Source: Bin55 sp965199895
GTDB lineage: Bacteria > Pseudomonadota > Gammaproteobacteria > Pseudomonadales > Azotimanducaceae
NCBI GenBank assembly: GCA_965199895.1
Contig: CBDATJ010000015.1
Span: 124,001 to 188,000, forward strand
DNA: 64,000 nt
Reading direction: 5' to 3'
Of this stretch, positions 9,408 through 18,118 are shown piece by piece. Under the pieces are notes generated by a model. It was not told the origin of the DNA, searched no databases, and saw nothing but the letters and a program-made list of their open reading frames with translations. Numbering within the stretch: position 1 is the stretch's first letter; each line of letters opens with the position of its first letter. The translations under genes and the position numbers were made by a program.

Positions 9408-10322
9408 ATGAATATCAATTTCATGTCCAAACGCCTCTACGCGATGATGGGATCTGGTGTTGCACTCCTCATTTCTATCGTCTCTTTGTCATTCTTCAAC
9501 TTAAACTGGGGATTGGATTTTTCCGGTGGCGTACTCGTCGAGATCAATCTCAACCAAACCGCAGATCTAGGAGAAATACGAGGCTTGCTCGAAAATGATG
9601 GGTATGTAAACGCAGTCGTTCAAAATCTAGGATCTGAATCTGATGTTGTCATTCGAGTACCTCCAGTCGATGGAATGGATCAGTCAAGAGTCGGTGATGA
9701 AATTCAACGACTGTTGGGGAATCAATATGACAATGTAGAACTCATGAAGGCTGACTATGTTGGACCAGCGGTAGGTCAAGATCTAGCTGAGCAAGGTGGA
9801 ATGGCACTACTGGTTGCACTGATTTCAGTGATGGTTTACATCATGTTTCGATTTACCGGAAAGTTTGCAATCGGAGCGGTGGCTGCACTCATTCACGATG
9901 TGATCATCGTGCTTGGTATCTTTTCGATTACTCGATGGACGTTCGATTTACCTGAACTTGCTGCACTGCTCGCTGTGATTGGTTATTCACTCAATGACAC
10001 CATTGTGGTTTCGGACCGGATTCGAGAAAATTTTCGATCAGTCAAAGTCAAGAGACTCAATTCACTGGACATTATTAACCGTTCATTGAATCAAACTCTT
10101 GGTCGAACGTTAGTCACTTCTTTGACTACGTTGCTGGTATTGGTCGCGTTACTCATTGCAGGGGGTGAACAGTTATTTGGGTTTGCTGTTGCACTCACGT
10201 GCGGTGTGATCGTGGGTACCTACTCCTCTATTTATGTTGCTGCTAGCACTTTGCTCCAGTTGGGTATTCAGAGTGAAGATTTAGCGATTCCCGAAAAGGA
10301 AGGTGGTAACGCAGTTAGATAG
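9408..10322 (+). CDS. secF: Protein translocase subunit SecF
   Basis: Partner of SecD in proton-driven protein export. The 304-aa protein has an N-terminal membrane segment, the LNWGLDFSGGVLVEI motif, a small periplasmic domain, and five further segments with DTIVVSDRIREN, equivalent to the SecD motif. ATG 9408 is preferred: it lies two bases after the secD stop and has AAGGTG upstream at 9391-9396. An in-frame GTG at 9396 would overlap secD. The downstream 128 bases are non-coding before the convergent suhB-like gene. Confidence 0.96.
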   Translation: MNINFMSKRLYAMMGSGVALLISIVSLSFFNLNWGLDFSGGVLVEINLNQTADLGEIRGLLENDGYVNAVVQNLGSESDVVIRVPPVDGMDQSRVGDEIQRLLGNQYDNVELMKADYVGPAVGQDLAEQGGMALLVALISVMVYIMFRFTGKFAIGAVAALIHDVIIVLGIFSITRWTFDLPELAALLAVIGYSLNDTIVVSDRIRENFRSVKVKRLNSLDIINRSLNQTLGRTLVTSLTTLLVLVALLIAGGEQLFGFAVALTCGVIVGTYSSIYVAASTLLQLGIQSEDLAIPEKEGGNAVR

Positions 10323-10450
10323 GGTGCATTCTCTATTGGGGTGAGCCAAAGGATTCTCGAGTAAACAACGCTTTATTGCACATCTCGCGTGCTTAAAGAA
10401 AGTATGCTCTAGTTTGAACTCCTAGCGACACGTCAGGGTCTAGTGAGCGA

Positions 10451-11227
10451 CTAATTTCTCGTTTGACTCTTGCTCCACTGACGACGCAATTGTTCGAAGA
10501 TTTCGGGATTGGCTGCAACAAATCTTGATTTCGTATTGGAATCCATCCCTACAAATCCCCCAGCTTCAGTAACCAACAAACCTGCAACTTTTGCTTGTGT
10601 CAACTGATCGAAACTGACCACACATCCATCAATTTTTCCTTGAGACACACGTGCCATATCTAGTCCCAAGCAACCCGAGCGAAGAATGGTTCCAACTTTC
10701 GCAGAGTTTTGCAGTGGAGAAGCGGTATACAAGAGCTCGGTAGAGGAAAACTGACCCGGTGAATCATTCAGTGCAATGACCGCTTGATCTAATGCGTGGG
10801 TATTGGAGACTCTCAATCGATTTTGCTTGACGATCGCTCCGAGTTCTCTAGTAGCAAAATAATCGGTATCCTCAATGTAGTGATAAACCACACTATGCAG
10901 AAGCTCTTTATCTTGAAAGATCCCCAGCACAGTACAGTAATCGTTGAGTGAACGAGCGAAATTAGTCTCTCCGTTCAGAACATCAATAGACCAGGTAAAT
11001 CCTGTTTGAAAATCACTAGAGTCAAAGTCACTGGTTACTTGATGGTCCGGAAACGCTTTAGAGATTGCGTCTTCATAAGCACCAAACATTTTGGAGCGAA
11101 GCTGTAGTAGAAATTGTTCTAACGACTTTTGACCCATCCGTGCAAACGGTGGTCTTTCGTAGGTTTGAATGATGTACCGCCCAACCTGCCGTGCAGTGCG
11201 AAGAGCAATACGAACCATAGGGTCCAA
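10451..11227 (-). CDS. suhB: SuhB/inositol monophosphatase family protein, degenerate metal site
   Basis: The 258-aa protein aligns by eye with E. coli SuhB from the first residues (MDPMVRIALRTAR), which supports the TTG start at 11227. SuhB is an IMPase-fold protein that also binds NusA in rRNA antitermination. The normal DPLDGTTNF motif reads IDVLNGETNF here: Asp82 is kept, but the next metal ligand is Asn85 and the following Thr is Glu. The acidic GEE-type motif upstream is also lost (SDFDSSDF), and the WD motif is FD. Phosphatase activity is therefore doubtful, while a regulatory role is possible. It is divergent from trmJ, the usual gammaproteobacterial order. Assigning suhB rather than another IMPase paralogue is inference from context. 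Confidence 0.82.
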   Translation of the reverse strand: MDPMVRIALRTARQVGRYIIQTYERPPFARMGQKSLEQFLLQLRSKMFGAYEDAISKAFPDHQVTSDFDSSDFQTGFTWSIDVLNGETNFARSLNDYCTVLGIFQDKELLHSVVYHYIEDTDYFATRELGAIVKQNRLRVSNTHALDQAVIALNDSPGQFSSTELLYTASPLQNSAKVGTILRSGCLGLDMARVSQGKIDGCVVSFDQLTQAKVAGLLVTEAGGFVGMDSNTKSRFVAANPEIFEQLRRQWSKSQTRN

Positions 11228-11344
11228 TGAGATACTCCAGAGTCTAAAATTAGCTTGTAGTCGTAATTTTGCCCAAATGCTTGTATGGTACTAAACAGAG
11301 TCTCCTTGGCTCATTGGTTAGTCATCAGGGAATGACTTCGTTCA

Positions 11345-12073
11345 TTGCCTAGATTTCGGATAGTATTGGTAGAACCTTCGCACCCGGGAAATATCGGTGG
11401 TGCAGCACGAGCAATGAAGACCATGGGCTTGAGTTCTCTAGCTTTAGTAAACCCCAAAAGGTTTCCCGACCCTCAAGCCGATTGGCGCGCGGCCGGTGCG
11501 TTGGATCTCATTGAAGCGACTCAAGTCTACGACACGATTCAAGATAGTATTACAGACAGTGTTTGGGTAGTGGGTACTAGTGCTCGAAGCAGACACGTTC
11601 CCTGGCCCCTATTGAGCTGTGATGAATTTGCACAAAACGTAGTGCAGAAGTTCGCTGATGACGATGAAATTAGTATCTTGTTTGGTCGTGAAGACAACGG
11701 ATTGACCAATGAAGAACTAAGCCTGTGCAATGTACATGTACGAATACCCTCACACGAGCAGTACGGATCTCTAAATCTGGCAATGGCAGTTCAGATTGTT
11801 GCCTACGAACTATTCAAAACTAAGCCCAATTCAGCAGAACTAGGTGAAATGGAATGGGACAAACCTTGGGCCAGCCACGGAGAAGTGGAATCTTTTGTCC
11901 AACACTTAGAGTCAGTGATGGAAAAAGTTGGCTTTAGTGATCCCGATGAATCCAGAAGTGTTGAAATTCGTCTGCGAAGACTGTTCGCTCGAATGCAAAT
12001 GGACAAGACTGAAGTGCAAATTCTTCGTGGAATTTTGACACACATAGATAATGCAATCAAACACCCAAATTAA
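11345..12073 (+). CDS. trmJ: tRNA (cytidine/uridine-2'-O-)-methyltransferase TrmJ
   Basis: SPOUT-class methyltransferase that methylates the 2'-hydroxyl of nucleotide 32 in several tRNAs. The 242-aa protein (E. coli 246) shows the family N-terminus IVLVEPSHPGNIGGAARAMK, the LFGREDNGLTNEEL motif and the SLNLAMAVQIVAYE segment that forms the trefoil knot. The start is TTG 11345, immediately before the conserved first strand; no ATG is available nearby. It lies between the divergent suhB-like gene and iscS. In E. coli an iscR gene intervenes before iscS; here it does not. Confidence 0.93.
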   Translation: MPRFRIVLVEPSHPGNIGGAARAMKTMGLSSLALVNPKRFPDPQADWRAAGALDLIEATQVYDTIQDSITDSVWVVGTSARSRHVPWPLLSCDEFAQNVVQKFADDDEISILFGREDNGLTNEELSLCNVHVRIPSHEQYGSLNLAMAVQIVAYELFKTKPNSAELGEMEWDKPWASHGEVESFVQHLESVMEKVGFSDPDESRSVEIRLRRLFARMQMDKTEVQILRGILTHIDNAIKHPN

Positions 12074-12081
12074 ACTGAGAG

Positions 12082-13233
12082 ATGAATCGCCCCTTAAAGC
12101 CGATCTACCTGGACAACGCGGCAACTACGCCTATTGATCCTAGGGTCGCTCACCGTATGAGTGATTGCATGATGGTAGACGGGCACTTTGGTAATCCCGC
12201 GAGTACGTCTCATGTTTATGGTTGGGAAGCTGAAGAATTAGTTGAAGAAGCTCGCGTTCGTGTTGCTCGTTTGATTGGAGCAGATCCACTTGAAATTGTG
12301 TGGACTTCAGGGGCAACCGAATCGGACAATCTTGCCATTAAAGGAGTGGGTGCGACCACCAAGAAGACTCATATTGTTACCTCTTCTTATGAACACAAAG
12401 CTGTTCTGGACACTTGCAAATATCTTGAGGAGATAGGATATTCCGTCTCCTATGTGAAACCTGATTCACAAGGGCTTGTTCAACCAAAAGACATTGAAGC
12501 TTCTATCACAGAAGAGACTTTCCTGGTTTCAGTCATGCACGCCAACAACGAAATTGGCGTAGTCAATGACATTGCGACTATTGGGACTGTTTGCAACCAA
12601 CACAAGGTACTGTTTCACGTTGATGCGGCCCAAAGTACTGGGAAAATCCCACTAGATGTCAATGCAATAGAAGTTGATTTAGTGAGTGTATCGGGTCACA
12701 AGATTTATGGACCCAAAGGAATCGGCATTCTTTATGTGCGACGCAATCCACCCGTTCAGATTGAAGCTTGTATCCATGGGGGAGGGCACGAACGTGGAAT
12801 GCGTTCTGGCACTCTGCCAACTCATCAAATAGTAGGAATTGGGGTGGCTGCAGAGCTCTGTCGTCGTGAAATTGATATTGAAGCCAAAAGAATCACAGAA
12901 TTACGCGATTGTCTGTGGTCTCATTTATCTCAAATCCCTGGAACTTCCCTCAATGGTTCACCCAAACAAAGACTGCCTGGGATTTTGAACGTTTCCTTTG
13001 AAGGCATTGAAGATGAATCACTCTTGAATGCCATGGATGATGTTGCAGTATCTTCTGGGTCTGCTTGTACGTCCGCGGTGGTCGAGCCTTCTTATGTATT
13101 GCGCGAAATCGGAATCCCCAATAACCTTGCTGCGGGTTCTATTCGCTTTTCTTTAGGGAGATTCACTACCCAAGAAGAGGTTGATTATGCGGGGAATCGA
13201 GTCACTGAAATTGTCAGTGCTATCCGCAGTTAG
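12082..13233 (+). CDS. iscS: Cysteine desulfurase IscS, short C-terminus
   Basis: PLP enzyme that removes sulfur from cysteine and passes it as persulfide to Fe-S, thiamine and tRNA-thiolation partners. Key residues are in register with E. coli IscS: His105, the PLP lysine Lys207 in SVSGHKIYG, and the active-site loop Cys329 in SSGSACTS. The protein is 383 aa, about 20 residues shorter than E. coli IscS; the C-terminal tail ending in the SIEWAHH segment, implicated in IscU binding, is missing. No iscR, iscU, iscA, hscBA or fdx follows. This suggests a general or tRNA-thiolation role, with Fe-S assembly perhaps handled elsewhere (inference). Confidence 0.93.
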   Translation: MNRPLKPIYLDNAATTPIDPRVAHRMSDCMMVDGHFGNPASTSHVYGWEAEELVEEARVRVARLIGADPLEIVWTSGATESDNLAIKGVGATTKKTHIVTSSYEHKAVLDTCKYLEEIGYSVSYVKPDSQGLVQPKDIEASITEETFLVSVMHANNEIGVVNDIATIGTVCNQHKVLFHVDAAQSTGKIPLDVNAIEVDLVSVSGHKIYGPKGIGILYVRRNPPVQIEACIHGGGHERGMRSGTLPTHQIVGIGVAAELCRREIDIEAKRITELRDCLWSHLSQIPGTSLNGSPKQRLPGILNVSFEGIEDESLLNAMDDVAVSSGSACTSAVVEPSYVLREIGIPNNLAAGSIRFSLGRFTTQEEVDYAGNRVTEIVSAIRS

Positions 13234-13238
13234 ACTGC

Positions 13239-13343
13239 TCAATCTTTAAAATCTAGATTGACGTCCCAGCGAGCCTCACCACCGCGAGCGCTCGTTTGTG
13301 CACGATACATTTCCTTGCACGTGTCTTTTTCGAATACTCCCAA
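13239..13343 (-). CDS. Possible 34-aa small protein, antisense between iscS and ndk
   Basis: A short open frame runs from TTG 13343 to TGA 13239. A strong ribosome-binding site, GGGAGG (13352-13357 on the complementary strand), lies eight bases upstream. The predicted peptide is hydrophilic and soluble, with one Cys, one Trp and the central stretch MYRAQTSARGGEARWDVN. I do not recognise a family. It fills most of the 150-base iscS-ndk gap and stops six bases from the iscS stop, so it is convergent with iscS and divergent from ndk. The ribosome-binding site, protein-like composition and snug fit support a real gene; its short length and lack of known homologues argue for caution. Confidence 0.4.
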   Translation of the reverse strand: MGVFEKDTCKEMYRAQTSARGGEARWDVNLDFKD

Positions 13344-13383
13344 AATATAAACCTCCCTTTTACGAGATTAACTTAATCAAACT

Positions 13384-13803
13384 ATGGCAATAGAACAAAC
13401 ACTATCCATCATTAAGCCCAATGCGGTGAAAAAAGGAGTTATCGGTGACATCTACAAGCGCTTTGAGTCCAATGGCTTACGCATTGCAGCTATGAAGATG
13501 ATCCGACTGACCAAGCATGATGCTCAAGAGTTTTACCGTGAACATGAAGCAAAACCGTTTTACGATAACTTGTGTGGCTTTATGAGTTCTGGCCCTATTT
13601 GTGTCCAAGCACTAGAGGGTGAAAATGCCATCATGCTCAATCGCGAAATCATGGGAGCGACTAATCCAGCAGAGGCAGCACCTGGAACCATCCGTGGGCA
13701 ATATGGAGATAGTATTGACGAAAATGCAGTTCATGGGTCAGATTCACCCACTTCTGCTAAACGAGAGCTGGAGTTTTTTTTCTCAAGAATCGAACTAAGT
13801 TGA
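13384..13803 (+). CDS. ndk: Nucleoside diphosphate kinase
   Basis: Transfers the gamma-phosphate of ATP to nucleoside diphosphates through a phosphohistidine. The 139-aa protein is of normal length, with the N-terminal TLSIIKPNAV and the active-site NAVHGSDS, whose histidine is the phosphate carrier. The start is ATG 13384 without an obvious ribosome-binding site. It begins the conserved block ndk-rlmN-rodZ-hisS-yfgM-bamB-der, with rlmN six bases downstream. Confidence 0.97.
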   Translation: MAIEQTLSIIKPNAVKKGVIGDIYKRFESNGLRIAAMKMIRLTKHDAQEFYREHEAKPFYDNLCGFMSSGPICVQALEGENAIMLNREIMGATNPAEAAPGTIRGQYGDSIDENAVHGSDSPTSAKRELEFFFSRIELS

Positions 13804-13809
13804 CACTTC

Positions 13810-14916
13810 ATGGTGGAATCACCTCCCGTACAACCGAGTACGAACCCCTATAGTCTGACTCGTTCCGACTGGGAACAGCTACTGGGGACCTTAGACAACC
13901 GAAAATTTCGTGCCCAACAGGTCATGAAATGGATCTACCACGAACGGGTGACCGATATCCAAACCATGTCCAACTTGTCCAAGGATTTTCGTACACGTTT
14001 AGCAGGATTAGTCAAATTTAGTACTCCGCAAGTAGTTCAAGAACTCATGTCGAGAGACGGAACCGTTAAATGGATTGTCAACACATCGGGTGGAGCGGTC
14101 GAAACTGTTCTGATTCCGGATGGTCGAAGAAAGACTCTGTGTATCTCTTCACAGATCGGATGTGCATTCAATTGCACCTTTTGTGCAACCGGTAAACAAG
14201 GGTTTGCTGGCAACCTCAGTGTTGAGGAAATAGTGGGTCAAGTCTTGTTGGTCACTGATTGGCTCAAAGCCCGGGAAGGGGCGGGTGAGTTGACCAACAT
14301 CGTGTTTATGGGCATGGGAGAACCACTGCTCAACTTTGAAGCCGTCATGAGCGCGTGTAATTTGTTCATGGATGATCTGGCGTTTGGAATTTCCAAACGA
14401 CGGGTCACCATCAGCACAGCAGGAGTCGTTCCTAGGATCCTTGAATTGTGTGGACGCACCGAAGCTTCATTGGCTGTTTCACTGCACGCACCTAATGACG
14501 AGGTTAGAAATCAGCTCGTCCCTCTCAACAAAAAATACCCTATCACATTACTATTAGAGGCTTGTCGAGAATATTTGAACTCTCTTTCAGATCGTAGAAT
14601 GGTGACTTTTGAATATACCTTGATTGATCAAGTCAATGATTCTTTAGAACTTGCTGACGAACTGGTAGACCTAATTAGAGATTTTCGTTGTATAGTCAAT
14701 TTGATTCCCTTTAACCCCATATCTGGAAGTGATTTTCGGCGACCGGATGATGTCAGAGTCAATCGGTTCTACACTCGCCTCAGAGATCAAGGCATCATGT
14801 CAACACTCCGAAAAACCCGAGGGGACGATATCAACGCCGCTTGTGGACAGTTAGTGGGTGATTTTGAAGACAAGACTCGAAGGTTTGAACGCATCACTTC
14901 GGTACAGGTTTTGTGA
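13810..14916 (+). CDS. rlmN: 23S rRNA (adenine-2503-C2)/tRNA methyltransferase RlmN
   Basis: Radical-SAM enzyme that methylates C2 of A2503 in 23S rRNA and of A37 in some tRNAs. The 368-aa protein has the CxxxCxxC cluster (Cys118, Cys122, Cys125 in GCAFNCTFC), the GMGEPLLN SAM-contact motif and the C-terminal Cys345 that corresponds to the methyl-carrying cysteine of E. coli (Cys355). It starts at ATG 13810, six bases after ndk. Its stop is followed directly by a promoter-like sequence for rodZ. A pilF-type gene, found here in some relatives, is absent. Confidence 0.96.
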   Translation: MVESPPVQPSTNPYSLTRSDWEQLLGTLDNRKFRAQQVMKWIYHERVTDIQTMSNLSKDFRTRLAGLVKFSTPQVVQELMSRDGTVKWIVNTSGGAVETVLIPDGRRKTLCISSQIGCAFNCTFCATGKQGFAGNLSVEEIVGQVLLVTDWLKAREGAGELTNIVFMGMGEPLLNFEAVMSACNLFMDDLAFGISKRRVTISTAGVVPRILELCGRTEASLAVSLHAPNDEVRNQLVPLNKKYPITLLLEACREYLNSLSDRRMVTFEYTLIDQVNDSLELADELVDLIRDFRCIVNLIPFNPISGSDFRRPDDVRVNRFYTRLRDQGIMSTLRKTRGDDINAACGQLVGDFEDKTRRFERITSVQVL

Positions 14917-14924
14917 TATATTTG

Positions 14925-14933
14925 TGATATAAT
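14925..14933 (+). promoter_or_regulatory. Extended -10 promoter candidate for rodZ-hisS-yfgM-bamB-der
   Basis: The sequence TGATATAAT is a perfect extended -10 element (TGnTATAAT). It lies within a near-tandem repeat of TTTGTGATATA that starts at the rlmN stop codon. No strong -35 hexamer is visible, which is common for extended -10 promoters. The distance to the rodZ start is about 130 bases. Confidence 0.45.
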
Positions 14934-15061
14934 TATAAATGGTACTACAGTATATCGTTTATGGCACTAGAACAGGTAAAAACCTATTCTCGACAGGGCA
15001 CTTCACAGTGGTCGACTACGCACAATTTTGTGAGCCCCCTCACGCTTAGTAAGGTGATATT

Positions 15062-16150
15062 TTGACAAACAAGAACAAAGAAACACCCCCATCACCGAAA
15101 GTAAAACCTACCTTTGGGGACACTATCAAACAAGCGCGTGAGTCCATGGGTCTGTCTGTGGAACAAGTCGCCCACGAAACGTGCATTTCGGAACAAAATT
15201 TACTTGACCTGGAATCAAATATCTCCTCCAACATCACCTCTCATGGTTATCTGATTGGATATTTCAAGACCATCGCTAAAGTCCTGAACATTGATTCCGA
15301 GGATTTGATCAAGAATTACATGGCTACGGACAAAGCTCTGGATGCCACAGAAACCCTCCGCCCAGAGAACGATCTCTTGGGTGGCGAAGAGACGAGTATT
15401 TCGCGAGTAGGGCGAGTGTCGGTTATCTTGGCTTCGGCTTTCGTAGTGATAGCAGGTGCCGCTGCCTATTGGTTCTTCACTCAAGACGATGAAAGCTCAA
15501 GCTCTGAAGTGAGCGAAACAGCTGAGACCGAAGAGAGCTTGGAAGAAGAAGCCCAACAACCTGATGATGAAGTGAGCCAAGTAGAAGACACCTCGACATC
15601 AGTGTCTAACAACAACTCGAATTCAGGACCACCTCCGCCTCCACAGGAAGACACTCAGAACTCTATTGAGGAGGTTTCAAACACCCTGGGTTCCCAAGAA
15701 GAATTCACAAATGAAGATTCTCAAACATCGTTCGGGCTCAATGAACCAGGTGCCGAAGGATCCGTTCCCGATGGTTTTTCAGATCCGGGTGAGCCCACCA
15801 CAACGGGAATCTCAAATACCGAAGACACAGATCTGACCAACGAAACTTCCGAAGATGCTCTAGCTGAAAGCGAAGAAGTGGTAGCGGAAGAGGAAGAGGA
15901 AGAAATTCAGCACATTCTTGTGTTTGAGTTCCAAGATGAATGCTTTGTTGAAGTGACCGATAGCAACGACACTCGTCTAGCATTTGGATTACAAACAGCG
16001 GGCACTACGCTCCCAGTCGATGAAGGTGACGCACCCTACGAGATCCAACTCAGTGATGCTCGTGTCGTGACATTGACTTATCGTGGAGACGAAGTGACCA
16101 TCGACCAATACGTTGATCGACGAGGTCGTGCGGAGTTCACGCTCCCCTAG
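15062..16150 (+). CDS. rodZ: Cytoskeleton protein RodZ
   Basis: Membrane-anchored partner of MreB in rod-shape morphogenesis. The 362-aa protein has an N-terminal helix-turn-helix domain (about residues 14-85), a single membrane segment near 118-138, a long acidic Ser/Glu/Pro-rich periplasmic linker (about 140-280), and a C-terminal beta-rich DUF4115 domain ending the protein. The start is TTG 15062, well supported by AAGGTG at 15051-15056. It is followed after two bases by hisS. ispG, which normally sits between rodZ and hisS, is absent from this position. Confidence 0.9.
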   Translation: MTNKNKETPPSPKVKPTFGDTIKQARESMGLSVEQVAHETCISEQNLLDLESNISSNITSHGYLIGYFKTIAKVLNIDSEDLIKNYMATDKALDATETLRPENDLLGGEETSISRVGRVSVILASAFVVIAGAAAYWFFTQDDESSSSEVSETAETEESLEEEAQQPDDEVSQVEDTSTSVSNNNSNSGPPPPPQEDTQNSIEEVSNTLGSQEEFTNEDSQTSFGLNEPGAEGSVPDGFSDPGEPTTTGISNTEDTDLTNETSEDALAESEEVVAEEEEEEIQHILVFEFQDECFVEVTDSNDTRLAFGLQTAGTTLPVDEGDAPYEIQLSDARVVTLTYRGDEVTIDQYVDRRGRAEFTLP

Positions 16151-16152
16151 TA

Positions 16153-17415
16153 GTGTCTAAAACATTTCCCTTAACGCGGGGTATGCACGATGTTATGCCC
16201 CCAGAATGTGCTTATTTGTCTTATATTGAGACTGTTTTTAAGAATGTTCTGGAGAGCTTTTCTTATGAAGAAATCCGTATTCCCATCATCGAATCCGAAG
16301 AGCTGTTTGCCCGTAGTGTGGGCGAAAATACCGATGTGGTGGGCAAAGAAATGTACAGTTTCAAGGATAGGGATGGCTCACAGTTAGCCTTACGACCGGA
16401 AGGAACAGCATCAGTTGCTCGCGCGGTGATCAACAACAATCTGTGCTATGTGAACAAACCTCGTTTATGGTACGAAGGTCCGATGTTTCGACACGAGCGC
16501 CCTCAAGCAGGTCGATACCGACAGTTTCAGCAGATTGGAGCAGAAGCGTTCGGATACGATGAACCCGAAATTGATGTGGAATTGATTCGAATCGGCACCG
16601 AAATCTTTAAACAATTGGGTATCCTTGACAGTCTCACTCTGAAGATCAACACTATTGGAACTCCTGCCGCACGCGCAGAGTATCGCGAAACCTTAGCGGA
16701 TGCACTGACTCCACTCAAACCTTTACTGGACGAAGACAGTCAAAGACGGTTGAAAACCAACCCCCTTCGGATATTTGATTCCAAAGTCGGGACAACCCAG
16801 GAGTTGTTGAAAGAAATGCCTTTACTAAGAGAATCCTTGAGTCCCTATTCAAGGAAGAGATTCATCACGGTGATGAGTAGATTGGATGAACTGGGTATCA
16901 AGTACGAAGTTGATCCTCGACTGGTACGGGGACTCGATTATTACACAGATACTGTCTTTGAATGGCAGTCGGACCAATTAGGGGCCCAAAGTACGGTTTG
17001 TGCGGGCGGAAGATACGATTACTTGGTTCAGCTTTTAGGTGGTGAACGTACCCCTGGAGTGGGATTTGCAGCTGGGATTGAACGGATCGCTATCTTAGTC
17101 TCTAAGCAGCAAAACCTTGATTACCATGCAGCTGATGTTTATGTGGTCACCATGGATGACAAACAAATACCGTACGCCAATCAAATCGTAGCAAAAATTA
17201 GGTCCAAGACAGAACTTCGAGTTCGCGAACACTTGGGTGCGGGTACGATGCGCTATCGCATGAAGAGTGCAGATCGGTCTGGTTCGGATTGGGCCCTAGT
17301 GATCGGCGATAACGAGATGAATGATCAGACCGTGACCGTGAAGTGGTTGCGTTCTGAAGAAAAGAAACAAGTCACTCGACCGTGGGTCGAAGTCATAGAT
17401 TTATTGCAATATTAA
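16153..17415 (+). CDS. hisS: Histidine-tRNA ligase
   Basis: Class II synthetase charging tRNA-His. The 420-aa protein (E. coli 424) has the N-terminal RGMHDVMPPE, motif 2 GPMFRHERPQAGRYRQF, the LVRGLDYYTDTVFEW histidine-A motif and GGRYDYLVQLLGG, followed by an anticodon-binding domain. The start is GTG 16153, two bases after the rodZ stop, and aligns with the family N-terminus. It is part of the rodZ-to-der operon. Confidence 0.97.
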   Translation: MSKTFPLTRGMHDVMPPECAYLSYIETVFKNVLESFSYEEIRIPIIESEELFARSVGENTDVVGKEMYSFKDRDGSQLALRPEGTASVARAVINNNLCYVNKPRLWYEGPMFRHERPQAGRYRQFQQIGAEAFGYDEPEIDVELIRIGTEIFKQLGILDSLTLKINTIGTPAARAEYRETLADALTPLKPLLDEDSQRRLKTNPLRIFDSKVGTTQELLKEMPLLRESLSPYSRKRFITVMSRLDELGIKYEVDPRLVRGLDYYTDTVFEWQSDQLGAQSTVCAGGRYDYLVQLLGGERTPGVGFAAGIERIAILVSKQQNLDYHAADVYVVTMDDKQIPYANQIVAKIRSKTELRVREHLGAGTMRYRMKSADRSGSDWALVIGDNEMNDQTVTVKWLRSEEKKQVTRPWVEVIDLLQY

Positions 17416-17430
17416 CTGGAGAGATAGAAC

Positions 17431-18108
17431 TTGGCAGACTTCTTATCTGAAGAAGAACAGGCACAACGTGTTCAAAAATTAGTCAAAGATTACGGGTTCA
17501 TCATTGTTGGTTCTGTGCTTGCTGCAATAGCTTGTGTGATTGGTTGGTCGTGGTTTCAGGATTACCGAGTCGAAGTTGCTCAAGAGAGGGTGAATCTGTT
17601 TGAGGAATTCATAATTGATCGCGCATTGGAAGCTGACCTAAATGAGAGACTAGAGGAGCTGAAAAACGACAATGCTCAATCTATTTATGTGGTGTATGCG
17701 CTGATGCTGAAGGCTAAAGATGCGGTGGATGAACAGCAATATGAGAGTGCGCAAACTTTGCTCGAAGAAGCACAGTCCATTGTTAGAGACGAGACTGTCA
17801 AAAGCGGAATCAATGTGCGCCTTGCCCGAATTCAGTTCCAGTTAGATGAATTTGATGCAGCACTCGCAACTCTAGAAGAAGTAGGAAAAGGCTACGAATC
17901 CTATGTGTTGGAACTGAAGGGCGACATCTACCGAGCCACAGAAGAGTATGCGCTTGCTGAAGAAGCGTATCGAACTGCACTAGATATGATTCCTACTCCT
18001 AGTAGTGAAAATTTCCAACCACAGGAACAAATCAGAATGGAACTAAAGATGGCCCTCATGCCTCGAACGGATAGTCCATCCACTCCCGAGGAGGAAACGG
18101 AACAGTAA
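17431..18108 (+). CDS. yfgM: YfgM family ancillary SecYEG translocon subunit
   Basis: Inner-membrane protein of the YfgM/TPR_21 family, which in E. coli associates with the SecYEG-PpiD machinery and assists periplasmic chaperone handover. The 225-aa protein has a short cytoplasmic segment, one membrane helix (about residues 23-43), and a periplasmic region made of helical repeats resembling TPRs. The start is TTG 17431 with GGAGAG just upstream. It lies between hisS and bamB as in E. coli, which strengthens the call. Confidence 0.88.
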   Translation: MADFLSEEEQAQRVQKLVKDYGFIIVGSVLAAIACVIGWSWFQDYRVEVAQERVNLFEEFIIDRALEADLNERLEELKNDNAQSIYVVYALMLKAKDAVDEQQYESAQTLLEEAQSIVRDETVKSGINVRLARIQFQLDEFDAALATLEEVGKGYESYVLELKGDIYRATEEYALAEEAYRTALDMIPTPSSENFQPQEQIRMELKMALMPRTDSPSTPEEETEQ

Positions 18109-18118
18109 GCTCTCACTC

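Noticed and set aside
13282..13291. CGAGCGCTCG palindrome upstream of ndk as an operator
   Set aside because: It falls within the proposed antisense small ORF and is explained equally well by its codons; no second arm or promoter supports it.
13782..13789. T-run near the end of ndk as a terminator
   Set aside because: It lies inside the ndk coding sequence with no stem before it, and the operon continues into rlmN.
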